Origin: JAJZQD01 sp021847735
Lineage (GTDB): Bacteria; Bacillota; Thermincolia; Thermincolales; UBA2595
NCBI GenBank assembly: GCA_027324025.1
Contig: DAHVYW010000121.1
Span: 1 to 64,000, forward strand
DNA: 64,000 bases
Direction: 5' to 3'
Below are positions 51,007-60,182 of the stretch, piece by piece. How positions within the stretch are numbered: position 1 is the stretch's first letter; every line of letters starts with the position of its first letter. Position numbers and translations under genes: made by a program. The notes below the pieces were generated by a model, which was given only the letters and a program-made list of their open reading frames with translations, was not told where the DNA came from and did no database searches.

Positions 51007-53072
51007 TAAACACTCACCACCCCTAGAGATTGGACATTTACTCTTCCTTCCAGTTCGTTATATGAAAGTACCACTAAGCCCGGAATAAGTTTTTCTGTCA
51101 GTTTTTTGAAATAAACTCTCACCACAGGAGCACATAGGATGACAGCCTGATGACCCCTTCCACTAACCTCTTCAACAGCGGCGGAAAGGCTTTTGAAGAT
51201 TACTTGGGCTTTCTCTGGGTCAATGGCGACATAAGAGCCGTGGTCCGTGTACTGGATTGAATCCCTGATAATCTGTTCAACTGCCGGATCAAGGGTTATA
51301 ACATGAAGAGTATCGTCGGCATCTATATATTGTTTGACTATATTACGGGCCAAGGCCTGCCGCACATATTCAAGAAGCATATCGGTATCTTTGGTCGCCC
51401 TGGCATTGTCCGCCAGGGTTTCCAGAATACTGACCATATCCCGGACAGGCACCCTTTCCCGCAAAAGCCCTGCCAAGACTTTTTGTACCTCACCAAGAGT
51501 AAGCAACCCGGGAACGAGTTCCTCCACCACAGCTGGGTGAGTTTTTTTGACATGATCCAGTAGGTTTTGCACATCTTGCCTGCCAAGTACCTCGTGAGCG
51601 AAGCTCTTTATTATTTCTGTAAGGTGGGTGGCAATAACCGAGGACGGGTCTACCACTGTGTACCCAGCCAGTTCCGCCTGTTCCCTGAGGTTGGCAGAAA
51701 CCCATTTGGCAGGCAGACCAAAGGCAGGTTCCACAGTATCAAAACCCTGGACACCGTTTTCAATCAGCCCCGAACTCATAGCCAGGAAATGGTCAAGCAT
51801 TAGCTCTCCTTTTGCTACTTCCACCCCTTTGACTTTAATAATGTAACTATTGGGTTTTAGCTGCATGTTGTCCCTCATCCTGATGGGAGGCAGCACAATT
51901 CCCATTTCCAGAGCACACTGGCGGCGAATCATTACCACCCGGTCGAGAAGGTCTCCCCCCTGATTAACATCTACCAGTGGAATGAGGGAATAACCCATCT
52001 CTAACTCAAGGACATCAACCTGAAGTAGGGAAATAACATTTTCGGGTTTTCTGATTTCCTCAACTTCGTCATCTTGAGCCTGCTCTATCATTTTAATTTT
52101 CTGCTGGTCCTGCGCTTTCTTTGTTACAAATGCCAGGATTCCCAGGACTGCTGACATTGTCAGAAAAGGAATCAGCGGCATTCCCAAAAGCGCCATAATG
52201 GCAAGAGCGGCTGAAGCAATAGCTAAAGCCCGGGGCCTGCTCAACAATTGGCTGGTAAATTGCTGCCCAAGGTTTACATCCGTAGAGGCAGCCCTGGTTA
52301 CGGTAATACCGGTGGCAGTAGATATCAATAAGGCCGGAACCTGAGCCACCAAACCTTCACCGACAGTTAAAAGTGTATATGTGTTCAATGCCTCTAAAAG
52401 AGACAATTTTCGTTGTAAAATTCCTATGGTGAAACCGCCGATAATATTTATGATAACTATAATAATAGCGGCAATAGCGTCACCCTTGATAAACTTTGAG
52501 GCACCGTCCATAGCCCCGTAAAAGTCGGCTTCTCCCTGGATTCTCCGGCGTCTGTCTATAGCTTCCTTGTCGGTGATAAGACCGGCGTTTAAATCCGCAT
52601 CAATACTCATCTGTTTACCAGGCATTGCGTCAAGGGTGAATCTGGCCGCAACTTCTGCTACCCGTTCGGCGCCCTTGGTGATGACAATAAACTGGATGAC
52701 TACCAAGATTAGAAAGATTACAAAACCTACAACAGGGTTTCCCCCGATAACAAACTGGCCAAACTGGTTGATTATTTCCCCGGCAAACCCGTTAAGTAAA
52801 ATAAGTCTGGTGGAACTGACATTAAGGGACAGCCTAAAAATAGTCATAATCAGCAGCAATGAAGGAAAAGACGAAAACTGTAAAGGTTCATTGTTGTACA
52901 TGCTAACCAGCAGGATTATCAATGAAAATGTTATATTTATCGTCAGGAGAAGGTCGAGCAAAAACGTTGGCACGGGAATAACCATCATTACAACCATGCC
53001 CATGACTGCGGCCGCCACAATAATGTCACTGTGTTTATACCATTTCATAGTGGCAACCTGTTCAGACGCCAT
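51006..53072 (-). CDS. flhA: Flagellar export gate protein FlhA
   Basis: A 688-aa integral component of the flagellar type III export gate. N-terminal ~320 residues with eight helices, including the FHIPEP-type conserved region SMYNNEPLQFSSFPSLLLIM and AERVAEVAARFTLDAMPGKQ plus ADLNAGLITDKEAI. The C-terminal cytosolic domain (~350-688) docks export chaperones. Gene lies 28 bp after flhB. Confidence 0.96.
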   Translation of the reverse strand: MASEQVATMKWYKHSDIIVAAAVMGMVVMMVIPVPTFLLDLLLTINITFSLIILLVSMYNNEPLQFSSFPSLLLIMTIFRLSLNVSSTRLILLNGFAGEIINQFGQFVIGGNPVVGFVIFLILVVIQFIVITKGAERVAEVAARFTLDAMPGKQMSIDADLNAGLITDKEAIDRRRRIQGEADFYGAMDGASKFIKGDAIAAIIIVIINIIGGFTIGILQRKLSLLEALNTYTLLTVGEGLVAQVPALLISTATGITVTRAASTDVNLGQQFTSQLLSRPRALAIASAALAIMALLGMPLIPFLTMSAVLGILAFVTKKAQDQQKIKMIEQAQDDEVEEIRKPENVISLLQVDVLELEMGYSLIPLVDVNQGGDLLDRVVMIRRQCALEMGIVLPPIRMRDNMQLKPNSYIIKVKGVEVAKGELMLDHFLAMSSGLIENGVQGFDTVEPAFGLPAKWVSANLREQAELAGYTVVDPSSVIATHLTEIIKSFAHEVLGRQDVQNLLDHVKKTHPAVVEELVPGLLTLGEVQKVLAGLLRERVPVRDMVSILETLADNARATKDTDMLLEYVRQALARNIVKQYIDADDTLHVITLDPAVEQIIRDSIQYTDHGSYVAIDPEKAQVIFKSLSAAVEEVSGRGHQAVILCAPVVRVYFKKLTEKLIPGLVVLSYNELEGRVNVQSLGVVSV

Positions 53073-53100
53073 ATTTGTCCTCCTCTACTGTAGTTGGTCG

Positions 53101-54201
53101 TTAGATTTTGCCTTTCAGCTTATAAACAAAGGCCAGTACTACAGCCACGGCCTGGAAGAGTTCAGCGGGAACCGCATCTCCCAGTTCGGTGCTGTGAAAC
53201 AATGACTGGGCCAGAGGTTTGTTTTCAACGATTACTATGTTGTGTTCTTTGGCAACTTCTTTAATCTTCAGGGCTATCCTGTCCTGGCCTTTAGCTATTA
53301 CTACCGGTGCGCCCATTACACTGGAATCATACTGTAATGCCACCGCAAAATGGGTGGGGTTGGTTATTACTACATCGGCTTTTGGCAAAGCATGCATCAT
53401 CCTGGCCATAGCCAGTTGCCTCTGCTTTTGCTTAATTTTAGCCTTGTGCTGAGGGTCCCCTTCCTGGCGCTTATATTCGTCTTTTATTTCTTGTTTTGAC
53501 ATCATTAACTTCTTCTCAAGCTGTATTTTTTGGAAAATGTAGTCTGCCACAGCCAGAATAACCAGCCACAAGATTATTTTAAATACAACATTTAAAGTTA
53601 CAGTCCCAATGTAGGCTGAAGAGGCCTGTAGGTTCATATCGCTCAGCCGGGTAAATTTCATAAACTCTTTTGAATACTCCGAGTAAGCAACATACCCAAT
53701 TATCAGCATTTTAAGAACAGATTTAATCAACTCTACCAGGGATTGGGGCGAAAACATTTGTTTTAGCCCAGCGACAGGGTTGATGTGGTCGAGGTTAAAC
53801 ATTATGGCAGACGTATCAAAACGGAATCCAATCTGAAAATAAGTCGCCACCAGACCGGCTAAAAGGGACACTCCCAAAATGGGCGTTAAGATTTTCAGGG
53901 ACGATACTGTAACCGTCACAAAAATGACCTGAAGGGTCCCATAATCAATATTAAAATTTTCGGCGGTAAACATCTGGTACAGGTTGCCTGTCAGGGAAGT
54001 CCACTCTGCTATCATATAGGGAGTTAAAGCTTTTATAATCAGGAAAGTGGCCAATAGTACCACAACCGAATTTATTTCAGGACTCCTGGCCACCTGCCCC
54101 TTGCCAGCGGCCTCTTGTCTTTTCTTGGTTGTTGGTTTCTCGGTCTTTTCGGCGAAGAGCTGGAGGTCTATTATGAAGTTATTGAGCCGAAAATCCTTCA
54201 T
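53101..54201 (-). CDS. flhB: Flagellar export switch protein FlhB
   Basis: A 366-aa FlhB: four helices, then a cytosolic domain with the autocleavage motif NPTH in VVITNPTHFAVALQYD and the substrate-switching region. EKTEKPTTKKRQEAAGKGQV at the N terminus is typical. It lies 11 bp after fliR. Confidence 0.95.
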   Translation of the reverse strand: MKDFRLNNFIIDLQLFAEKTEKPTTKKRQEAAGKGQVARSPEINSVVVLLATFLIIKALTPYMIAEWTSLTGNLYQMFTAENFNIDYGTLQVIFVTVTVSSLKILTPILGVSLLAGLVATYFQIGFRFDTSAIMFNLDHINPVAGLKQMFSPQSLVELIKSVLKMLIIGYVAYSEYSKEFMKFTRLSDMNLQASSAYIGTVTLNVVFKIILWLVILAVADYIFQKIQLEKKLMMSKQEIKDEYKRQEGDPQHKAKIKQKQRQLAMARMMHALPKADVVITNPTHFAVALQYDSSVMGAPVVIAKGQDRIALKIKEVAKEHNIVIVENKPLAQSLFHSTELGDAVPAELFQAVAVVLAFVYKLKGKI

Positions 54202-54212
54202 TTTGGTCCCTC

Positions 54213-54992
54213 TTAGCCCAGTATTTTGAATAGCCTCAGTGTATCCTGATAGTTCCCTTCGAATAAATACTGCAGGGTAGCTATGTAAACAGGAAGAACA
54301 ACAATAAGCAAAATAAACCCTAAAATAATCTTGGCCGGTATCGCTACAAAAAAGACTTGCATCTGGGGGACAGTCCTTGATATCATCCCAAGGGCCATTT
54401 CAGCCACAAAAAGGGCACCCACAACAGGTATGGCTAATTTTAACCCGGTAACAAGCATATTGCCAAACAAATCTATCATCATCTGACTGGCCTCTTTTCC
54501 ACCTGTCAGGCCAAAAATGGGTATTTTTTCGTAACTTTGAAAAAGCGCGGCCAACATATAATGATGGCTGTTGGTGGTCAGAAACAACAACAGGGCCAGC
54601 AGGTTCTGGAATGAACCGACTAACGGGGCCTGGGTTCCATAAACCGGGTCAATGACGTTTACTATCCCGAAACCCATTTGCATATCAACAGATTGCCCGG
54701 CAAACTGGATTGCCGCAAAAGTCATCTGAGCTACAAACCCTATTATCAGGCCGACAATCAGTTCACTCACCAGATATAACGTATAAGGGCCTAACTTCGT
54801 GGGGATAACCGGGGTCTTTAAATGCAGGCCTGTAAACAGAATCATTGATAAAACAAAGGTCAATAATGCCTTTACCTGCCCTGGGATTACCCGGTTGCTA
54901 AATACCGGACCAATTAAAAAAATTCCCCCTACTCTTGCTAAAATTAGCATAAAGACATCTATTTTTGAGGCAATTTGACCGAAAAAATCCAC
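54213..54992 (-). CDS. fliR: Flagellar biosynthesis protein FliR
   Basis: A 259-aa export-gate subunit with about six helices. Conserved LARVGGIFLIGPVFSNRVIP and GQVKALLTFVLS near the N terminus and AIQFAGQSVDMQMGFGIVNV in the middle. It forms the FliP5Q4R1 core with the next two genes; fliQ is 21 bp upstream. Confidence 0.94.
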   Translation of the reverse strand: MDFFGQIASKIDVFMLILARVGGIFLIGPVFSNRVIPGQVKALLTFVLSMILFTGLHLKTPVIPTKLGPYTLYLVSELIVGLIIGFVAQMTFAAIQFAGQSVDMQMGFGIVNVIDPVYGTQAPLVGSFQNLLALLLFLTTNSHHYMLAALFQSYEKIPIFGLTGGKEASQMMIDLFGNMLVTGLKLAIPVVGALFVAEMALGMISRTVPQMQVFFVAIPAKIILGFILLIVVLPVYIATLQYLFEGNYQDTLRLFKILG

Positions 54993-55013
54993 AAATATGC
55001 CCTACTTTCACTT

Positions 55014-55283
55014 CTATTTAACAAAAGAGTTCATGTTAATATAAAGATTTGACATGTAAGATAACATCACATTCATCATCCAGGAGCCAAATAAAACGAT
55101 AACAGCCAAGACCCCAACAATCTTAGGTACAAAGGTCAGGGTTTGCTCCTGAAGATGCGTGGTTGCCTGGAACAGGCTGATCAAAATCCCAATAAGCAAA
55201 CTGCTTCCAAGTATCGGTGCCGAAACCAGCAAAACGGTAAACAGTGCTTCTCTACCCAAATATATTACTGTATCTGCACTCAT
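55014..55283 (-). CDS. fliQ: Flagellar biosynthesis protein FliQ
   Basis: An 89-aa two-helix export-gate subunit: ALFTVLLVSAPILGSSLLIG, ISLFQATTHLQEQTLTFVPK (family core) and a second helix KIVGVLAVIVLFGSWMM. Standard length; 13 bp after fliP. Confidence 0.95.
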   Translation of the reverse strand: MSADTVIYLGREALFTVLLVSAPILGSSLLIGILISLFQATTHLQEQTLTFVPKIVGVLAVIVLFGSWMMNVMLSYMSNLYINMNSFVK

Positions 55284-55296
55284 GTCTGGTCTCCTT

Positions 55297-56076
55297 TCAC
55301 CGGTAACTCATAACTAGTGAACGTATTAACAGGTGCCACCCGTCCACCATAACAAACAGCAGTATCTTAAAGGGTAATGATATCATCATAGGTGGAAGCA
55401 TCAGCATACCCATAGACATAAGTGAACTGGCCACCACCATATCTATGACTATAAAAGGGATAAACAGAATAAAACCTATCTGGAAGGCAGTTTTCAACTC
55501 ACTGATAACAAAGGAGGGAATTAAAACATATGTAGGTACATCATCATATGTTTTTGGTCGTTTGATATTGGCAAGCCTAACAAACAATGCCAGGTCTTTT
55601 TCCCTGGTCTGTTTAAACATAAAATCCCTGATAGGAGTTATTGCTTTGTCATAAGCCTGCTCCTGGGTAATCTTTGCCTGCATATAAGGCTGCAGTGCGT
55701 CCCGGTTCACCTGGGACCAGGTAGGAGCCATAATGAAAAATGTAAGGAACAGTGCCATCCCGACAATCACCTGGTTGGGCGGAGTTTGCTGGGTTGCCAT
55801 GGCACTTCGCAAAAAGGAAAGAACAACTACTATCCGGGTAAACGAAGTCATCATCACAAGTATTGAAGGCGCCAGAGTCAGCACTGTTAACAGAAAAACT
55901 ATCTGCAGACTGTTTACCATCTCTTTGGGATTATTGGCATTTCCCACACCTATGTTGACAGCGGGTATAGGAATGGTCGGGGCAGCAGATACGGATTTGG
56001 CAAATAAAACCAAACCGGCCGCCGCAATCACACCAATGGAGGCCGTAATAAAGTAGGTCTTCTGTTTCCTATTCAT
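55297..56076 (-). CDS. fliP: Flagellar biosynthesis protein FliP
   Basis: A ~259-aa export-gate protein. N-terminal signal peptide-like helix (TASIGVIAAAGLVLFAKSVSA), then SLQIVFLLTVLTLAPSILVM, MMTSFTRIVVVLSFLRSA, the periplasmic region, and LIPSFVISELKTAFQIGFIL. ATG at 56076 has GGGAGG 9 nt upstream and overlaps the fliO stop by 8 nt. Confidence 0.95.
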   Translation of the reverse strand: MNRKQKTYFITASIGVIAAAGLVLFAKSVSAAPTIPIPAVNIGVGNANNPKEMVNSLQIVFLLTVLTLAPSILVMMTSFTRIVVVLSFLRSAMATQQTPPNQVIVGMALFLTFFIMAPTWSQVNRDALQPYMQAKITQEQAYDKAITPIRDFMFKQTREKDLALFVRLANIKRPKTYDDVPTYVLIPSFVISELKTAFQIGFILFIPFIVIDMVVASSLMSMGMLMLPPMMISLPFKILLFVMVDGWHLLIRSLVMSYR

Positions 56077-56674
56077 TCCTGTCATCCTCCCGGGAACTGC
56101 TCCCGCGGTTTTCAACTATTGAATGAAGCTTCTTAATCTGTTTTTGAATGTGGGCATTAAAGGAACGGTCACCGGAAACCCTTTGGTTAAATAAACCTGG
56201 TAAGATGCGCTGAAAAACACTGGGTGGAATAATAGGTTCCATCTCTTTCGCTTTCGCCAGTGCCACAATATCTTCGACCACGTCCTGGTCAGTTATTTCC
56301 GTAATCAGGTTGATGTTATGGTCAGTGACTCCCAGAACATATACCCTACCGGCAATTTGTGTAATATACACTCCTTTATTGAAACTAAATGCGTATTGGT
56401 CTAAAACCTTAATATTTGCTGCCCTGGACAAAACCTGCATGTTTTTGCGCAGGAGTTTCATAGTCAGGTATGCAAGGCCCACAATAATAACCAAACTAAC
56501 AATAAGTCTTAAGAAAAGGGTAAACATGCTGGGCATTGGGGTAACCCGGGGATCAGAAACAGTATCAAGGTTCAATTCCTTTGAGGCGGCCAGAACAGTT
56601 TGTACCGGTAATATAATATACCAGCATATCCCAGCAGCAAGAAGCGACATAGGCCTGGTTAATCTGTAGTTCAT
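56069..56674 (-). CDS. fliO: Flagellar biosynthesis protein FliO/FliZ
   Basis: A 201-aa FliO with an N-terminal signal peptide, a second helix (FLRLIVSLVIIVGLAYLTMK) and a cytosolic beta domain (IKVLDQYAFSFNKGVYITQI). FliO helps assemble FliP. Position between cheY and fliP agrees with the B. subtilis fliZ/fliO position. Confidence 0.9.
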   Translation of the reverse strand: MNYRLTRPMSLLAAGICWYIILPVQTVLAASKELNLDTVSDPRVTPMPSMFTLFLRLIVSLVIIVGLAYLTMKLLRKNMQVLSRAANIKVLDQYAFSFNKGVYITQIAGRVYVLGVTDHNINLITEITDQDVVEDIVALAKAKEMEPIIPPSVFQRILPGLFNQRVSGDRSFNAHIQKQIKKLHSIVENRGSSSREDDRNE

Positions 56675-56700
56675 TAAATTGACCCCTTTCGTCCCCCGGG

Positions 56701-57063
56701 TTAGGACAATGCCTTACGTACAGCCTCCAATACACGGTCAGGCTGAAAAGGTTTGACAATGAAATCTTTTGCCCCGGCCTGAATGGCGTCAATTACCATT
56801 GCTTGTTGGCCCATGGCGCTGCACATGATGATATTTGCCTTGGAATCAGCCTTTCTAATCTCCTTAACGGCGGTAATACCGTCCATCTCCGGCATTGTTA
56901 TATCCATGGTTGTCAAATCCGGATGGAGTTCCTTATATTTTTCCAATGCTACCTTACCGTTTTCGGCTTCCCCCACAATTTGATAGCCGTTTTTACTTAG
57001 AATGTCTTTAATCATCATACGCATAAAGGCTGCATCGTCAACAATGAGAATACGCGCTCCCAT
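56701..57063 (-). CDS. cheY: Chemotaxis response regulator CheY
   Basis: A 120-aa single receiver domain. Acidic DD in ILIVDDAAFMRMMIKDIL, phospho-acceptor Asp in LTTMDITMPEMDGITAV (Asp54 region), Thr/Ser switch in IIMCSAMGQQAMV (Ser), Lys in FIVKPFQPDRV. It binds FliM/FliY when phosphorylated. Located between fliY and fliO as in B. subtilis. Confidence 0.96.
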   Translation of the reverse strand: MGARILIVDDAAFMRMMIKDILSKNGYQIVGEAENGKVALEKYKELHPDLTTMDITMPEMDGITAVKEIRKADSKANIIMCSAMGQQAMVIDAIQAGAKDFIVKPFQPDRVLEAVRKALS

Positions 57064-57082
57064 GTGTGACCTCCTTTTGTTA

Positions 57083-58327
57083 TTATTGTAAGTTCGCTAC
57101 TCTCTCAATTGGAGAAATTATGTCTGTAATCCTGATTCCAAAATTCTCGTCAATAACAACAACTTCCCCCTTGGCCAACAATTTGCCGTTGACAAGAAGG
57201 TCAACAGGTTCACCTGCCAGCTTATCCAACTCCACTACTGACCCAGGCCCCAGAGCCAGTATTTCACGTATTGTTCTTCTGGATTTCCCTAACTCCACGG
57301 TTATCTGTAAGGGAACATCCATGATAAGCTCAATGTTGGCTATTTCCTTAGGCTGGAAATTAGACTGCAGGGGTGCAAACTGGACAGGTTGTACGGGAAC
57401 CCCGGCACCGCCTGGCGCCACTCTTGCAAGTCCGGTCGGAACCGGTCTGGGGGCCTCAAACATATGGGAACCGGGCTGGTGTATTTCCATTGGTTCGGCA
57501 GATGCTGCAACCTGGGCAGGCGCCGGAGCAACCGGCTGCTGAACAGGGAGGCTGTCCGGAATACTAAAGGTATCAATTTCAGGTGTCATTTCAACCGATG
57601 GGATAGCATCCATCTGATTCATAAGGTTTTTAACCATCCGTCTGCCCAGCTCCAGGGGAATCAACTGCATAATCTCGCTATCCACCAGATCTTCAATAAT
57701 CATCCTGAAGGATACCTTGACAAGGGTTTGCCCCTTCATACCCACGGTACCCTTTAATTCATCGGTGGCAAAATTAACGGATTCAACCGTTGGCGGAGAA
57801 ATTTCAACCCGTTCCTTGAGAATGGTGGACATCGCTGTGGAAGCTGAGCCCATCATCTGGTTCATGGCCTCGCTGATAGCACTCAGGTGAATTTCCCCCA
57901 GTTCAGGTGGCGGATCCTGGCCATCGCCGCCCATCATCAGGTCCACCATCACCCGGGCATCCTGATCCCTGATAATAAGGACATTTGATCCCGTAAGTCC
58001 AACCACGTACTCCACGTTTACCAGCAAGTAAGGTAACGGATAGTCCTGCCTAAACCTGTCCGGGTCAGTTAACTGGACAACAGGGGTGGTTATTTCAACC
58101 TTTTTACCCAACAAAGTGGATAAAGCCGTTGCAGCAGAACCCATGACAATATTTGCGACTTCCCCGACAGCATCTTTTTCAATTTCATTAAGATCTCCGC
58201 CCATACCTGCAGTTACCGCAGCCGGCGGCCCCGCCTGTACAGGGGTTTCTTCTGCAATTTCTGAAGGCAGCGCATCAGATCTCAACAGGGCATCTATTTC
58301 TTCCTGGGACAGAACACCTTCACTCAT
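57083..58327 (-). CDS. fliY: Motor switch phosphatase FliY (CheC-like plus FliN domain)
   Basis: A ~414-aa C-ring protein. N-terminal CheY-P-binding motif VLSQEEIDALL, a central CheC-like phosphatase domain with two active-site-like segments (EKDAVGEVANIVMGSAATAL and EIHLSAISEAMNQMMGSAST), a Pro/Ala linker (~265-325), and a C-terminal FliN/SpoA domain (DVPLQITVELGKSRRTIREI). ATG 58327 lies 9 nt after AAGGAG and overlaps fliM by 8 nt. It hydrolyses CheY-P at the motor in family members. Confidence 0.95.
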   Translation of the reverse strand: MSEGVLSQEEIDALLRSDALPSEIAEETPVQAGPPAAVTAGMGGDLNEIEKDAVGEVANIVMGSAATALSTLLGKKVEITTPVVQLTDPDRFRQDYPLPYLLVNVEYVVGLTGSNVLIIRDQDARVMVDLMMGGDGQDPPPELGEIHLSAISEAMNQMMGSASTAMSTILKERVEISPPTVESVNFATDELKGTVGMKGQTLVKVSFRMIIEDLVDSEIMQLIPLELGRRMVKNLMNQMDAIPSVEMTPEIDTFSIPDSLPVQQPVAPAPAQVAASAEPMEIHQPGSHMFEAPRPVPTGLARVAPGGAGVPVQPVQFAPLQSNFQPKEIANIELIMDVPLQITVELGKSRRTIREILALGPGSVVELDKLAGEPVDLLVNGKLLAKGEVVVIDENFGIRITDIISPIERVANLQ

Positions 58328-59321
58328 CTTCTTCATCTCCTTCCTTTAGAACGGAAACAATCTGGACGGCAGTTTTACTGCCAATAACACCTGGCCTGGC
58401 ATGAAATTTCTGCTTTGTACCTACCATGATTTCTATCGGGTCGTTAACCTTGCTGTCCAGCAAAACAACATCACCGGATTGCAGTTCCAGCATATCCTTG
58501 ACTTCTATCGTTGCCTTGCCCAGAACGGCAGATACATTAACAACGGCTTTTTCTATCCGGTGCTTGATGCGCTGAATACTTTCCTGGGTAGCTTCTTTTG
58601 CCGTGCCGGCAAACCAGAAATGAGCGGAAAGTTTGTTTATTATCGGTTCGAGAACAATGAACGGAATACATAAATTTATTAAACCTTCATTGTCCCCAAA
58701 CTGGGTCCTAAACGAAATAAGAACAACCATTTCTGAGGGAGAAACAATCTGGGTAAAGAGCGGGTTGGTTTCTATAATATCCAGCTTGGGTTTGAACTGG
58801 ATTATATTTTCCCAAGCCTCTCTCAGGATATCCAAGATGCGGTTAACGACTTTTTCAATAATTGTCCGCTCTATATCGGTAAGGTCCCGGATTTTTTCAG
58901 GTGCCTCGCCCGGTCCGCCGAACAGCCTGTCTATTATGGTAAAGATGATTGCCGGGTTAACTTCCATAATAGCATTTCCCTCAAGGGGATCCATCTGAAA
59001 AATGCTTAGTATTGTAGGGTTGGGCAGTGATCGGATGAACTCGTCATATGTAAGCTGTTCCACTGAGTGAACCGATAATTGCACCACCGAGCGAAGGTTA
59101 CCGGAAAAGTAGGTGGCAAGTAGACGTGCATAGTTTTCATGGATAGCCTGAAGGGTATGAATCTGTTCCTTGGAAAACTTGTTAGGTCGTTTGAAGTCAT
59201 ACACTCTGATCTTTTTAGGGGGTTCTTCCGGGCCTTTCTTGGTCTGTTCCGGTTTGGCGTCTCCCGGAGACAGTGCCGACAACAGCGCATCAATTTCCTC
59301 TTGGGAGAGAATTTCGCTCAC
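58320..59321 (-). CDS. fliM: Flagellar motor switch protein FliM
   Basis: A 333-aa C-ring protein. N-terminal CheY-P-binding segment EILSQEEIDALLSAL, middle domain with SVVQLSVHSVEQLTYDEFIR and IFTIIDRLFGGPGEAPE (GGxG), and C-terminal SpoA domain with DVVLLDSKVNDPIEIMVG. GTG start with GGAGGTGA upstream. Overlaps fliY. Confidence 0.96.
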   Translation of the reverse strand: MSEILSQEEIDALLSALSPGDAKPEQTKKGPEEPPKKIRVYDFKRPNKFSKEQIHTLQAIHENYARLLATYFSGNLRSVVQLSVHSVEQLTYDEFIRSLPNPTILSIFQMDPLEGNAIMEVNPAIIFTIIDRLFGGPGEAPEKIRDLTDIERTIIEKVVNRILDILREAWENIIQFKPKLDIIETNPLFTQIVSPSEMVVLISFRTQFGDNEGLINLCIPFIVLEPIINKLSAHFWFAGTAKEATQESIQRIKHRIEKAVVNVSAVLGKATIEVKDMLELQSGDVVLLDSKVNDPIEIMVGTKQKFHARPGVIGSKTAVQIVSVLKEGDEEDE

Positions 59322-59345
59322 TTCGTTATCACCTCCAATGCCGGT

Positions 59346-59849
59346 CTACTGAACAACAAAGCTGGTAAAATACACATTGGTAATATTCCCCTTAACCAGT
59401 AACGCGTTAACATTCTTTTTCAGCATATCCGACAGTTTCTCCATCGCTTTTGGTTCTGACAGTGATTCTGCACTCTGCTGGCGCAGCGTGCTGTTGACCG
59501 TATGTTGAATTTCGGGAAGTTTATTCACTATCTCTTCCTGAACCTTGGGATCCGGGAAGGCAAAAACTATCTTCACCTTAATAAACCGGTTGCCGCCTTC
59601 ACTGGCAAGATTGGTAATAAATTCTCCGGCATCAAAGGTCGTTCCAATCGTCTCGCTTTTTACCTTACCAAACCCATCACCTTTGGCCGGCTCACTTTTT
59701 GAGAACGTTTTAGCCGCAAACATTGCCACAGCAAAAGACATCCCTGCCGCTAATATGATGACAGCAACCCCAGCTACTATTATTTTGATCATCCCTAAAT
59801 TTAGCGGTTTTTTCTGAACCTCTTGAACTTCAATGTTCTCTTCAGCCAT
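59346..59849 (-). CDS. fliL: Flagellar basal body-associated protein FliL
   Basis: A ~167-aa protein with a short cytoplasmic N terminus, one membrane helix (~21-43, GMIKIIVAGVAVIILAAGMS) and a periplasmic-side FliL domain (FDAGEFITNLASEGGNRFIK, VNSTLRQQSAESLSEPKAME). ATG at 59849 with AGGGGG upstream is clear. It stabilises stators in other species. Lies between swrD and fliM. Confidence 0.93.
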   Translation of the reverse strand: MAEENIEVQEVQKKPLNLGMIKIIVAGVAVIILAAGMSFAVAMFAAKTFSKSEPAKGDGFGKVKSETIGTTFDAGEFITNLASEGGNRFIKVKIVFAFPDPKVQEEIVNKLPEIQHTVNSTLRQQSAESLSEPKAMEKLSDMLKKNVNALLVKGNITNVYFTSFVVQ

Positions 59850-59862
59850 AGATATTTGCCCC

Positions 59863-60102
59863 CTATTCATCACATCTTTCCAGGCTCTGCTCATTTGCCG
59901 GAGCACTTTGGTAAATAATTTTGGTGCCAATGTCCTTGCGATAGGCAATTATTTTGTCTACCACATCCTGCAAAGAATCTTTTAGTACAAACTTTTTGCC
60001 GGTCGTCAGGGTCAGAACCGTATCGGGAGTAGACTCAACAAACTCTATCAACTCCGCATTAACAACAAACTCCAAACCATTCATGCGGGTAACCCTAATC
60101 AT
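59863..60102 (-). CDS. swrD: SwrD/FlbD family flagellar protein
   Basis: A 79-aa protein of the FlbD family (YlzI/SwrD in B. subtilis, which raises flagellar motor power). MIRVTRMNGLEFVVNAELIE, VLTLTTGKKFVLKDSLQDVV and a helical tail. The position between flgE and fliL is the B. subtilis position. Confidence 0.93.
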   Translation of the reverse strand: MIRVTRMNGLEFVVNAELIEFVESTPDTVLTLTTGKKFVLKDSLQDVVDKIIAYRKDIGTKIIYQSAPANEQSLERCDE

Positions 60103-60182
60103 ATAAACCCCTTCTTTCAGTGTGGGGAGGGGGGAGGGATAGTCCCTGCCCCGTCTCCCTGTTTGACTGCTCTCAGGTTAAA

